From positions 1 through 64,000 of the forward strand of contig NZ_BCWQ01000014.1 in assembly GCF_001592285.1 (NCBI RefSeq): a stretch of 64,000 bases of DNA, given 5' to 3'. Below the pieces are notes generated by a model, which saw only the letters and a list, made by a program, of their open reading frames with translations, made no database searches and was not told where the DNA came from. Positions 1 through 9,987 of this stretch are shown piece after piece; positions within the stretch are counted from its first letter, which is position 1, and each line of letters starts with the position of its first letter. Both the position numbers and the translations under genes were made by a program. Source of the DNA: Hydrogenophaga pseudoflava NBRC 102511. Its GTDB lineage: Bacteria; Pseudomonadota; Gammaproteobacteria; Burkholderiales; Burkholderiaceae_C.

Positions 1-436
1 GTGGTCGGTCTCGGCCCTGCCGGCGGGCAAGGCCTGGCAAGGCCCCGCGACCTTCCTGCTGGCGCTGGTGCTCAGCGCCTTGGCCGGCACCATGGGTCTG
101 ACCCTGCCCTATCTGGAACAGGGCGTCGCGCTGTCGGTGGTGCTGTTCGGGCTGATGCTGGCCATCGCCACCCGGCCCCTGCCGCCGGCCCTGGGCCTGG
201 GGCTGATCGCCATGGCGTCCGCGCTGCACGGCCTCGCCCACGGCTCGGAAACCCCCGCCACCGGCTTCGCCGGCTACGCCGCCGGCTTCCTGCTGACCAC
301 CGCCGCCCTGCACATCGGCGGCGTGGGTGTGGGCCTGGCCATCCGGCGCCTGCTCAGCGAACGCCGGGGCATGGCCCTGGGGGGGCTGGGCGCTGCGCTC
401 GGCGGCGCTGGCCTGTACCTGTTTGCCCAACTCTGA
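1..436 (+). CDS. HupE/UreJ-family membrane protein, 3' part only
   Basis: The reading frame is open from the left edge, so the N-terminus lies outside the window; about 144 codons are visible. The protein is very hydrophobic with several Gly/Ala/Leu-rich membrane segments and carries the 'HGLAHGSE' stretch typical of HupE/UreJ proteins, which are thought to be nickel or cobalt permeases or accessories in hydrogenase and urease loci. Its place 10 nt upstream of ureB in the same direction supports the UreJ-type role, with nickel supplied for the urease centre. The family is clear; transport of nickel is inferred from context. Confidence 0.85.
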   Translation, partial: WSVSALPAGKAWQGPATFLLALVLSALAGTMGLTLPYLEQGVALSVVLFGLMLAIATRPLPPALGLGLIAMASALHGLAHGSETPATGFAGYAAGFLLTTAALHIGGVGVGLAIRRLLSERRGMALGGLGAALGGAGLYLFAQL

Positions 437-446
437 GCACCGCGCC

Positions 447-755
447 ATGACCCCCGGCGAATACCTGATCGACGAGGGCGAACACGCCCTCAACCCCGGC
501 CGCGCCACGCTGACCCTGGTGGTGCAGAACACCGCCAACCGCCCGGTGCAGGTCGGTTCGCACTACCACTTTGCCGAGACCAACGCGGCCCTGTCCTTCG
601 ACCGCGCCGCCGCGCAAGGCAAGCGCCTGAACATCGCCAGCGGCACCGCGGTGCGCTTCGAGCCCGGCCAGCAGCGCACGGTGGAGCTGGTGGACTTCGC
701 GGGCGAGCGCGTGGTCTTCGGCTTCCGGGGTCTGACCCAGGGCCCCCTGGCCTGA
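447..755 (+). CDS. ureB: Urease subunit beta
   Basis: A 102-residue protein with the canonical UreB opening (MTPGEYL) and the conserved '[12 protein letters not shown]' and 'AVRFEPG' segments. It is the small beta subunit of the urease apoenzyme, a structural partner of UreA and UreC in the cytoplasmic complex that hydrolyses urea to ammonia and carbamate. The length matches the family. The ATG at 447 is chosen over a longer open frame because it gives the family N-terminus. It follows the hupE/ureJ-like gene by 10 nt. Its expected partner ureC is not adjacent but lies about 2 kb on, beyond an opposite-strand gene. Confidence 0.96.
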   Translation: MTPGEYLIDEGEHALNPGRATLTLVVQNTANRPVQVGSHYHFAETNAALSFDRAAAQGKRLNIASGTAVRFEPGQQRTVELVDFAGERVVFGFRGLTQGPLA

Positions 756-758
756 GCC

Positions 759-2498
759 TCAGTGCGAAATGGTGGTGTTCGTCACCACCGGCTGGCCGGG
801 TGCGGCCAGCACAAAGAAGCCCGGCAGCCCGGCGGTGCCGAAACGTGTGGCCGGGTTGCGCACGAACACCGAGTTGGACAGCGTCATGAGGCCGCTGCGG
901 TCGTTGCTCACATAGAACACCGCGCTGCCGCCCTCGACACCATAGTTGTCGCTGACCATGCTGCCGTAGACCGACAGCGTGAAGCTGTTGCCGTCGTTGT
1001 AGATGGCACCGCCGCTGCCGCCGCCGGGGGTGCCTGCCCGGGCCGGGTTGGCGCCGTTGCCCACCGCCGAGTTGTGCGTGAGCAGGCTGTTGTAGACGCT
1101 GTAGGACACGCCGATGCTGCTGAGCGCCCCGCCGTTGGAGCAGCTGTTGCCCAGACCCAGCCCACCGCCGAAGGTGCTGCCCACCACATACACCGGCCGG
1201 TTCTGGTAGATGCTGAGCACCCGCACGGCGCCGCCGCCCATGTCGGGGCCGGTGGTCTCGCAGCGGTTGCGGGTGAAGACACTGTTGACGATCTTGAACT
1301 GCCCGCCGCGCACGAAGATCGCGCCACCGCCCCCCCCATCGGTGAGCTGGCCGGTGGAGTTGCCCTGCGTGAAGCCGATGTTCTGCACCGTCAGGCGGGG
1401 CGTCTCCTGGTTGTTGCAGTGCGAGGTGGTCCAGACCTGGGCCGGGTCGCAGGTGTTCTGGTAGAGGATGCGCACGCGGTCACCGCCGCTGAGCGTCACC
1501 AGACCGCCGCCGTCGAGCGTGACGTCGGGCCGGTTGTTGAAGACCTTGGCCGTGCTCGGCAGGGTGATGGTGACCGGGTTCGGCCCGCAGTTGAACCGGA
1601 TCTTGCCGCCCAGGGCCACCGCATCCACCACCGCCTGCCCGGTGCAGCTGGCGGGGGTGCCACTGCCGATCAACCGATCGGGCTGGCTGGTGTCCACCGC
1701 CGCGCCGTCCGGGGGCACGGGCACCGGGTTGCCGTGGTAGCCCACGCCCGCAGGGGGCTGGGGATCGGCCTCCCCCAGCACGTAGTAGGCAACGCCTTCG
1801 TACCGGTATTGCGGCAGGGTGGCGATCACCTGTCCGGCCTCTGCCGAGCTGGTCGTGAAGAAGTGGAAACCGCGGTTGGCAACGTAGAAGCGGTAGAGCG
1901 GCCGGAAGCCTGTGCCCGCCGCCGTGCGGGCGTGGTAGGCCACGCCCTCATAGGTGAACTGGGGCAGGGTGGCGATGATGTGGTCGCGCTCCGACTGGCT
2001 GATGGTGTAGAAGTGCACACCGGTCTGGCCATTGAAGAACCGGTACACCGGGCTCAGGGCGGCGTCTGAGGTGCCGCTGGCCTGAAAGGCCAGGCCTTCG
2101 TAGGCCAGCACGGGCACGGTGGCGATCACCCGGTCCCGCTCGGTGGCACTGGCCGTGTAGAAGTGGGCACCGCTGTTGCGGTTGTAGAAGCGGTACACGT
2201 TCACCGGCGTCACCGCCTTGGCGACGATGTTCGTCGCCGGGCTTCCACTTTCTCCTGCAGCCACGTCCGTTTGCTGCACCTCGGCCGCGTTCAACTCCGC
2301 GGACTTCAGCCAGGGATCGGTCCTCGGGTCGTCCACCGCATCGGCGCGACTGGACGATGCAGACGACACCACACCGCCCCCGTCTGCGTCCTGGCCACCT
2401 CCGCAGCCGCCCAGGCCCACCGCCAGAAGCACCGCCACGCACCATCCACAGGTCTTCGGCCACCTGGCCGCCATCCGCTCACCGTTTCTCAACGCCAT
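759..2498 (-). CDS. Predicted lipoprotein with three DUF5648 repeats and a beta-helix-like region
   Basis: A 579-residue protein. The N-terminus has a basic start, a hydrophobic core and a lipobox-like L-G-G-C with Cys32, so a lipoprotein is likely. Three copies of a repeat of about 43 residues follow (about residues 96-240), each with 'YRF[YF]' then 'HF[YF]T' then 'YEGxAY'; this is the DUF5648 signature, common in secreted proteins. The rest is Gly/Asn/Ser-rich with many short strands such as 'GGAIFVRGG', suggesting a right-handed parallel beta-helix. No catalytic residues are recognised. It lies antisense between ureB (3 nt from its stop) and ureC and interrupts the urease operon. A second possible ATG is at 2474. 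Function unknown; surface attachment or carbohydrate binding is only a guess. Confidence 0.82.
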   Translation of the reverse strand: MALRNGERMAARWPKTCGWCVAVLLAVGLGGCGGGQDADGGGVVSSASSSRADAVDDPRTDPWLKSAELNAAEVQQTDVAAGESGSPATNIVAKAVTPVNVYRFYNRNSGAHFYTASATERDRVIATVPVLAYEGLAFQASGTSDAALSPVYRFFNGQTGVHFYTISQSERDHIIATLPQFTYEGVAYHARTAAGTGFRPLYRFYVANRGFHFFTTSSAEAGQVIATLPQYRYEGVAYYVLGEADPQPPAGVGYHGNPVPVPPDGAAVDTSQPDRLIGSGTPASCTGQAVVDAVALGGKIRFNCGPNPVTITLPSTAKVFNNRPDVTLDGGGLVTLSGGDRVRILYQNTCDPAQVWTTSHCNNQETPRLTVQNIGFTQGNSTGQLTDGGGGGAIFVRGGQFKIVNSVFTRNRCETTGPDMGGGAVRVLSIYQNRPVYVVGSTFGGGLGLGNSCSNGGALSSIGVSYSVYNSLLTHNSAVGNGANPARAGTPGGGSGGAIYNDGNSFTLSVYGSMVSDNYGVEGGSAVFYVSNDRSGLMTLSNSVFVRNPATRFGTAGLPGFFVLAAPGQPVVTNTTISH

Positions 2499-2554
2499 CT
2501 TGTATCCACTTGGTCAACCGACACCACCGAGTGCAACCTGAGCACCCACCGCAC

Positions 2555-2570
2555 TGGCACGGTTCATGCT
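2555..2570 (+). promoter_or_regulatory. Possible sigma-54 (RpoN) promoter for ureCEFG
   Basis: The sequence TGGCAC-N5-ATGCT has GG and GC elements spaced 10 nt apart and differs from the RpoN consensus TGGCAC-N5-TTGCW at one position. It sits 143 nt upstream of ureC on the same strand, in the 214-nt gap after the divergent lipoprotein gene. Nitrogen control through RpoN/NtrC is known for urease in several bacteria. No experimental support is visible. Confidence 0.4.
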
Positions 2571-2624
2571 GAAGATGGCCCACTCCAAACCGCAAACATT
2601 GAAACATCAACCGCCGGCACGGTT
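2556..2624 (+). repeat. Direct repeat GGCACGGTT, two copies 60 nt apart
   Basis: The 9-mer GGCACGGTT occurs at 2556-2564 and 2616-2624, exactly 60 nt apart, in the gap upstream of ureC. The first copy overlaps the sigma-54-like element. The repeats could be regulator sites or chance. I see no gene in the rest of 2499-2712. Confidence 0.35.
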
Positions 2625-2712
2625 TGCTTGAAAAAGATACGGTTGTGAACTTCGGTTACCGCCACCGGTATTCCCGTTCAAGCCCGCGCCCGGACAGCCT
2701 TCAGGTAACCGC

Positions 2713-4431
<1,719 letters not shown>

Positions 4432-4451
4432 TAGCAAAACAGGGAAGTTCC

Positions 4452-5039
4452 ATGCTCCAAGTCTCCAAACTCGTCCCACAGGGCAAGGGCCTGGCGCCGG
4501 TGCTGTTGCGCCGCGCCGCCACCGTCACGCTCGACTGGGATGTCCGCCAGAAAAGCCGCTTCGACGCCGAGTCCTCGGACGGCCGCCGCGTCGGCGTGTT
4601 CCTGCCGCGCGGCACCGTGGTGCGTGGCGGTGACGTGCTGATCACGCAGGACGGTTCGCTGCTGCGCGTGATCGCCGCGCCGCAGCCGGTGCTCAAGATC
4701 ACCGCCTGCACCGACCACCACCACGGTCACGACCACGACCCCGCCTTCGATCTCATGCGCGCGGCCTACCACCTGGGCAACCGGCACGTGCCGATCGAGC
4801 TGCGGCCAGACCACCTGAAGATTGAGCCCGACCACGTGCTGGCCGACATGCTGCGCGCCATGCACCTGAACGTGGCCGAGGTGCGCGAGCCCTTCGAACC
4901 CGAGGGCGGTGCTTACGCCGCGGGCCATGGACACGGCCATCACCACGGTGGTGACCACGGCCACAGCCATGGCCACGATCACCATGGGCACGACCATGGT
5001 CACGGTCACCACCCCGCGCATGCCCACGACCACGGCTGA
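4452..5039 (+). CDS. ureE: Urease accessory protein UreE (nickel metallochaperone)
   Basis: A 195-residue cytoplasmic metallochaperone that delivers nickel to the UreDFG activation complex. The N-terminal beta domain and central ferredoxin-like domain ('YHLGNRHVP', '[11 protein letters not shown]') are recognisable, and an internal 'DHHHGHDHD' lies near residue 90. The last 40 or so residues are a His/Gly/Asp tail with repeated GH and HDH units, long for the family and able to bind several nickel ions. The ATG at 4452 follows a GGGAAG ribosome-binding site. The 3' end overlaps the ureF start by 20 nt. Confidence 0.96.
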   Translation: MLQVSKLVPQGKGLAPVLLRRAATVTLDWDVRQKSRFDAESSDGRRVGVFLPRGTVVRGGDVLITQDGSLLRVIAAPQPVLKITACTDHHHGHDHDPAFDLMRAAYHLGNRHVPIELRPDHLKIEPDHVLADMLRAMHLNVAEVREPFEPEGGAYAAGHGHGHHHGGDHGHSHGHDHHGHDHGHGHHPAHAHDHG

Positions 5040-5736
5040 CGCCCCGGCCAGCGTGGCGGCGGGCCTGCTGCACACGCTCTGGCTCGCCTCGCCGGCCCTG
5101 CCGGTCGGCGGCTTCTCGTATTCCGAAGGGCTGGAGGCGGCGGTGGACGCCGGGCTCGTGCACGACGAGGCCAGCGCCGCCGGCTGGCTCACCGACCAGC
5201 TGCAGCTCTCGCTCGCGCGCAGCGACCTGGCGGTGGTGGCGCAGGCCATTCCCGCCTGGCAGGCCGATGACCTGGCCCGCATCCGTGCTCTCAATGAATG
5301 GGTGCTCAGCACCCGCGAGACCCAGGAGTTCCGCCTGCAGACCGAACAGATGGGGCGCTCGCTGCAGGCCTGGGCGCAGTCGCTCGGTGCGCTCGGCGGC
5401 GATGTGCTGCAGCGCCTGCAGGCCGCCGACCTGCAACCACCCACCTACCCGGTCGCCATGGCCTGCGCCGCCGCGGCCTCGGGCGCCGCCCTGGCCGACA
5501 GCCTGGCCGGCTTCGCCTTCGGCTGGGCCGAGAACATGGTGCAGGCCGCGATCAAGTCGGTGCCGCTGGGCCAGAGTGCGGGCCAGCGCATGCTGGCGCG
5601 ACTGGTGGCGGACATACCCGCCGCCGTGGCCCACGCGATGTCGATGGGAGACGACGACCGGCAGGCCTTCACGCCCCTGCTCGCCATCCTGAGCGCCCGC
5701 CACGAAACCCAGTACTCACGGCTTTTCCGTTCCTGA
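5020..5736 (+). CDS. ureF: Urease accessory protein UreF
   Basis: A 238-residue all-helical protein with the family landmarks '[20 protein letters not shown]' near the N-terminus and '[25 protein letters not shown]' later. UreF acts with UreD and UreG as a scaffold and checkpoint for nickel insertion into urease. The ATG at 5020 is preferred: the frame stays open further upstream only because it runs through the repetitive His-tail region of ureE, and a longer start would add a low-complexity Thr/Met-rich stretch absent from UreF proteins. Overlap with ureE is 20 nt, so translational coupling is likely. Confidence 0.94.
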   Translation: MPTTTADAPASVAAGLLHTLWLASPALPVGGFSYSEGLEAAVDAGLVHDEASAAGWLTDQLQLSLARSDLAVVAQAIPAWQADDLARIRALNEWVLSTRETQEFRLQTEQMGRSLQAWAQSLGALGGDVLQRLQAADLQPPTYPVAMACAAAASGAALADSLAGFAFGWAENMVQAAIKSVPLGQSAGQRMLARLVADIPAAVAHAMSMGDDDRQAFTPLLAILSARHETQYSRLFRS

Positions 5737-5747
5737 AGACGCACACG

Positions 5748-6416
<669 letters not shown>

Positions 6417-6429
6417 GCACGCCGGCGGC

Positions 6430-6435
6430 TACAAT
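6430..6435 (+). promoter_or_regulatory. Possible -10 element for tRNA-Ser
   Basis: TACAAT lies 12 nt before the tRNA start, a good position for a sigma-70 -10 box. No convincing -35 box is visible at the expected distance, which falls at the ureG stop. Confidence 0.35.
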
Positions 6436-6447
6436 GCCGCCCACTCC

Positions 6448-6535
6448 GGAGACGTGGGAGAGTGGTTTAATCCAGCGGTCTTGAAAACCGCCGACCCGCA
6501 AGGGTCCGTGAGTTCGAATCTCACCGTCTCCGCCA
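6448..6535 (+). tRNA. tRNA-Ser (anticodon UGA)
   Basis: An 88-nt type II tRNA with encoded CCA. The seven-base acceptor arm GGAGACG (6448-6454) pairs with CGTCTCC (6525-6531). The anticodon stem GCGGT/ACCGC encloses the loop CTTGAAA with anticodon TGA at 6482-6484. A long variable arm typical of serine tRNAs and a TTCGAAT T-loop are present. Confidence 0.97.
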
Positions 6536-6547
6536 GGACATCAAGTA

Positions 6548-6578
6548 AAACGGGCCCTCGCGGCCCGTTTCTGTTTTC
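6548..6578 (+). terminator. Intrinsic terminator after tRNA-Ser
   Basis: The stem AAACGGGCC/GGCCCGTTT (6548-6570) with a CTCGC loop is followed by a T-rich run, ending tRNA-Ser transcription 13 nt after its CCA. Confidence 0.8.
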
Positions 6579-6640
6579 TACCCTCCGTGCGCTTCGCGCT
6601 GGCGTCAGCGCAGCGGCCCGCCGCCCTGGATTCAGGTTTT

Positions 6641-6683
6641 TCTTAAGAAAATCAAGGATCTCTTAAGTTCGCGTGCGTATAGT
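6641..6683 (+). promoter_or_regulatory. Twin TCTTAAG repeats and a -10-like box upstream of the glycosyltransferase
   Basis: TCTTAAG occurs at 6641-6647 and 6661-6667, exactly 20 nt apart (two helical turns), with TATAGT at 6678-6683 as a possible -10. CTTAAG half-sites recall PmrA-type response-regulator boxes, which control arnT-like sugar transferases elsewhere, but PmrA half-sites are normally 11 nt apart. The remaining bases between 6579 and 6763 hold no gene that I can see. Confidence 0.35.
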
Positions 6684-6763
6684 GCCGCCTCTGCGGAGCA
6701 TGCCGTCGCCGCCACCGGCGCGGCGGGCATCGGCCCCGACACCAGACGAATCGGGGGAGATCC

Positions 6764-8380
6764 ATGGCCACCACCGCACCAGCGACCACACACCGTTTGC
6801 CCGCCGTGCGGGACCTGCTGCGTTCGAACGGCCTGTGGCTCTGGCTGATCGTTGCCGCGGGCAGCACCCTGCGCCTGCAGCAGTTCATCTTCAACCGCTC
6901 CTTCTGGCACGACGAAACCCTGCTGGCCACGGCCTTTGTGGACCACGGCTTCGCGCAGCTGGTCTTTGAACCGCTGGCCAACAACCAGGCGGCCCCGGTG
7001 GGGTATCTGGTGCTGGTGAAGCTGGTCACCGTCCTCCTGGGCACAAACGAATGGACGCTGCGCCTGGTGTCCCTGCTCTGTGGCCTGGCGACACTGCCGC
7101 TGGCGCTGGCCGTGGCCCGACTGAGCTTCTCTTCCTCCGTGGCCCGCGCCACCCTGGTGGGGCTGGTGGCGGTTTCGCCGGTGCTGGTGTACTACAGCAC
7201 CGAGTTCAAGCAGTACCAGGGCGACGTGCTCAGCACCCTGCTCATCCTGTGGCTGACGCTGCGCTTCAGGCCCGACCGTTGCCGCGAGGATGCGTTCTGG
7301 CTCGCGCTGGCCGGCGCGATCGGCATCTGGTGTTCGCACGCCATCGACTTCGTGCTCGCCGGCAGCGGGCTCGCGCTCTGGCTGGAGATGGCGCGGCGCC
7401 GGGATCGCAGGGCTTGGCTCGCGGTGAACGCCGTCGGCCTGGTCTGGCTGGCCAGCTTCGTGGCCGACTACCTGGTGGCCCTGCGGTCGGTGCCGCACAA
7501 CGCCTACCTCGCCGGCTTCTGGGCCACCAGCTTCGCCCCCATTCCCCCCACCACACTGGCCGACCTCCACTGGTTCCGGGAAGCAGCCCTGGGCCTGGTG
7601 TACCTGGGCTTCCTGCAGATGGGCACGGCGTTCCGCGAGGTGCTGCCCGGCTGGTTCAGCGGCCCGGTGCACGCGCTGCTGGCCCTCACCGTGCTCGGCA
7701 GCGTGGCACTGGCGTTCCAGCGGGTACGGGCCGCCGCCATGGGGGCCATCACGCTGATGACGGTGCTGGGAGCCTCCGCGCTCCACCAGTACCCGTTCCG
7801 CGCCCGCCTGATTCTTTTTCTGGTGCCGTTCGTGTTCCTCGCTCTGGCGGCCCTGGTGCAGCAGCTGCACGAGCTGCCCCTTCGGCGGGCAGCCCCCTGG
7901 CTGGCGGCGGGCCTGGCCGCTGGCGTCTTGTGGATGCCCCTGCGTCTGAGCCTGCACGTCGTCCGGCACCCCCACAACTACCAGGACATCCGGGGCGCCT
8001 TGCAGTACATCGCCGACCACCGCCAGCCCGGTGACCACGCCATGCTCGGCAGCTGGACCTATCCCGCCTACAGCTTCTACGCCCCCCGGACGGGGCTGGC
8101 CGACATGCCCCGGTTCGTCTACCAGCCCACCATCAACGAGATCCACAACATCCGTTCCACGGTGCGGCGCATCTGCCAGGACCCCGCCTCGGGCCGGACC
8201 TGGGTGCTGGCCACCAACCAGATCGTGGCCAACAACCTGGCGTTCCTGGACGCGCTCCGCAGTGTGTCCCCGCCGCTGCAAACCTACCCGCTGGAGGGTG
8301 GTGCCCTGTTCCTGCACGACTTCCGGCCCACCGGGTACTGCCAGCGCTACCGCTCAACTTTGCCACCGGCGGGCCGATAG
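6764..8380 (+). CDS. GT-C fold membrane glycosyltransferase (ArnT/PMT-like, GT39-type)
   Basis: A 538-residue polytopic membrane protein with about ten or more hydrophobic segments. The first periplasmic loop carries 'FWHDET' with Asp50-Glu51, the acidic pair expected in GT-C enzymes that use polyprenyl-phosphate sugars. 'YYSTEFKQYQGD' further on resembles the second conserved loop, and a soluble C-terminal part ('HRQPGDHAMLG') follows the membrane domain. It probably transfers a sugar to lipid A, a glycan or a protein outside the inner membrane; the acceptor is unknown. The start ATG follows GGGGGAGA. It stands alone after tRNA-Ser and before a signalling block. Confidence 0.8.
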   Translation: MATTAPATTHRLPAVRDLLRSNGLWLWLIVAAGSTLRLQQFIFNRSFWHDETLLATAFVDHGFAQLVFEPLANNQAAPVGYLVLVKLVTVLLGTNEWTLRLVSLLCGLATLPLALAVARLSFSSSVARATLVGLVAVSPVLVYYSTEFKQYQGDVLSTLLILWLTLRFRPDRCREDAFWLALAGAIGIWCSHAIDFVLAGSGLALWLEMARRRDRRAWLAVNAVGLVWLASFVADYLVALRSVPHNAYLAGFWATSFAPIPPTTLADLHWFREAALGLVYLGFLQMGTAFREVLPGWFSGPVHALLALTVLGSVALAFQRVRAAAMGAITLMTVLGASALHQYPFRARLILFLVPFVFLALAALVQQLHELPLRRAAPWLAAGLAAGVLWMPLRLSLHVVRHPHNYQDIRGALQYIADHRQPGDHAMLGSWTYPAYSFYAPRTGLADMPRFVYQPTINEIHNIRSTVRRICQDPASGRTWVLATNQIVANNLAFLDALRSVSPPLQTYPLEGGALFLHDFRPTGYCQRYRSTLPPAGR

Positions 8381-8432
8381 CAAGTCTGACGAGGCCTTCG
8401 GGGGTTGCCTTTCCCGAAGCTTCGGACCTGCC

Positions 8433-9581
8433 ATGAACGCCCCCCCTGCCGCCGCCAACAACCCGCTGCTGATCCTGCTGGACTTCGTGGCGAGTCCGCT
8501 GCTGCTGTTCGGCGCCGACGGTCACGTGGTGTTCACCAACCAGGCCGCCAAGGCCATGCGCTGCAGGCCGGCGCTGCTGCTGGGCAGCGACCCGCACGTC
8601 AAGGCACTGGTGCGCGACGTGGCGGCCGGCCGCACGCTGCCCAGCTTGGAGCTGCGCGTGGAGGCCCTGTCGGACGACGGCATCGCGCGGCTGGTCTGCC
8701 GCAGCGCCCCCCGCCCCGTGGCCGGACTGGTGCCGGTGTCGGTGGCGGTGGCCGAGGTGGATGCGCTCGACCCCTCTCCCGGCGCGGCGGCGGAGGCCGA
8801 CCCTCGCCTGTCACTGCAGCAGATCATGGAGCTGCTCAAGGCCGAGCTGCTGCCCCCCATCCAGCAGGTCACGGGCCTGCTCGAACCCTCATCGAACCCG
8901 GTGCTGGCGCAGTCGGTACGCGACCTGCAGGAGCGGCTCAAACGCATGGCAGACCTGGTCAACGTGTTCGGAGAGGACGTGCTCATCGGTGAAGACCGGA
9001 TGCTGCTGCCCGAGCTGGTGCGCGGCGTCGCGCAGGAACTCGCGCCGCTGACCGACCAGCAGGACGTGTCCTTCGTGATCGAGGGCGACCGCGACGACCT
9101 GCCGCCGGTCTACGGGAGCCGGCGTCTGATGCGCCGGGCGCTGTACGAGTGCCTGCACAACGCGGTGACCCAGGCCCGCCAGGGGGTTCAGAGCAGGGAG
9201 CCGGTGGCCATCGGCATCGGCTTCCGGCCGTCCGGGCACCACCTGCTGATGGACATTCACCACCTGGGCGTGCTCTCGGCCGCCACGCTGTCGCGACACG
9301 CCGCGGCCATCTTCCGCCCCGTGGCCGACTCAAAGGGCGAAGGAGGCAGCGACACCGACGCCCTGCTCATCGGCCTGCCCCTGACCCAGCGCATCCTGCA
9401 GCTGCACGGCGGCCGGCTCCGCTTCGAGCAGGACACCGTCGAGGGGCTGCACGTGATGCTGGAACTGCCCACCGGCGCCCCCCTGCGCAACACGCACCAC
9501 CTCGACATGCTGCAGGCCCAGATCTACGCCGAAGACCTGTCGAAACTGATGGCCCGCACCCGCCGAAGGAGCCTCGCATGA
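8433..9581 (+). CDS. Histidine-kinase-like protein with PAS domain, lacking the phospho-acceptor histidine
   Basis: A 382-residue soluble protein. Residues about 10-110 look like a PAS domain ('SPLLLFGADGHVVFTNQAA'). The region matching a kinase H-box reads 'AELLPPIQQV', with Ala137 where the phosphorylated His should be. The C-terminal ATPase-like domain keeps an N-box Asn (Asn243 in 'ECLHNAVTQA') and a 'QRILQLHGGRL' segment, but the glycine-rich box is GLPL rather than GLGL. It is probably a pseudokinase, or an ATPase acting on another partner. The stop overlaps the next receiver gene by 4 nt (ATGA), so the two are coupled. Confidence 0.75.
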   Translation: MNAPPAAANNPLLILLDFVASPLLLFGADGHVVFTNQAAKAMRCRPALLLGSDPHVKALVRDVAAGRTLPSLELRVEALSDDGIARLVCRSAPRPVAGLVPVSVAVAEVDALDPSPGAAAEADPRLSLQQIMELLKAELLPPIQQVTGLLEPSSNPVLAQSVRDLQERLKRMADLVNVFGEDVLIGEDRMLLPELVRGVAQELAPLTDQQDVSFVIEGDRDDLPPVYGSRRLMRRALYECLHNAVTQARQGVQSREPVAIGIGFRPSGHHLLMDIHHLGVLSAATLSRHAAAIFRPVADSKGEGGSDTDALLIGLPLTQRILQLHGGRLRFEQDTVEGLHVMLELPTGAPLRNTHHLDMLQAQIYAEDLSKLMARTRRRSLA

Positions 9582-9961
9582 CCGCCCGCATCCTCATCGT
9601 CGACGACCAGCCCGACATCCGCAAACTGATCCGGCTCACGCTGCAGCACCTGGACGACGCCGAGATCCACGAGGCCGACAACGGCGGCGACGGCTGGCGC
9701 CTGGCGCAGGACATCCGGCCCGACCTCATGCTGCTGGACGTGATGATGCCCGGCGAGCTCGACGGCTACCAGGTCTGCGCCAAGGTCAAGGGCCATCCGG
9801 TGCTGGCGGGCCAGACCAAGGTGATCCTGCTGACCGCGCGCGCCCAGGTGGAGGACCAGGAACAGGGCCGCAAGGCCGGCAGCGATGCCTACCTGACCAA
9901 GGCGTTCAGCCCGCTCAAGCTGCTCGACCTGGTGGACAACATGCTGGGCCGCACGGTCTGA
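9578..9961 (+). CDS. Single-domain response regulator (CheY-like receiver)
   Basis: A 127-residue protein made of one receiver domain and no output domain. The acidic pocket 'VDD' is at residues 8-10, the phosphorylation site is Asp54 in 'LLDVMMPG', and the conserved Lys108 is in 'YLTKAF'. It should relay phosphate or signal by protein contact. It is coupled by a 4-nt overlap to the preceding His-less kinase-like gene and lies 26 nt before a complete multi-PAS kinase, so that kinase is its most plausible phospho-donor. Confidence 0.92.
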   Translation: MTARILIVDDQPDIRKLIRLTLQHLDDAEIHEADNGGDGWRLAQDIRPDLMLLDVMMPGELDGYQVCAKVKGHPVLAGQTKVILLTARAQVEDQEQGRKAGSDAYLTKAFSPLKLLDLVDNMLGRTV

Positions 9962-9987
9962 TTTCGACAACGGTCGTCGGACGTCCG

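Noticed and set aside
762..2069. Long open frame (435 codons) on the plus strand
   Set aside because: Antisense to the lipoprotein gene. It has Ala/Arg/His-rich low-information sequence and is a GC-driven shadow.
2616..2627. Second GGCAC..TTGC sigma-54-like site
   Set aside because: GG and GC elements are only 8 nt apart instead of 10, so it cannot work as an RpoN promoter.
4920..5035. Tandem-repeat or CRISPR-like pattern of CACGGCCAT-type units
   Set aside because: These are His/Gly codons of the UreE tail; no spacers and no cas genes.
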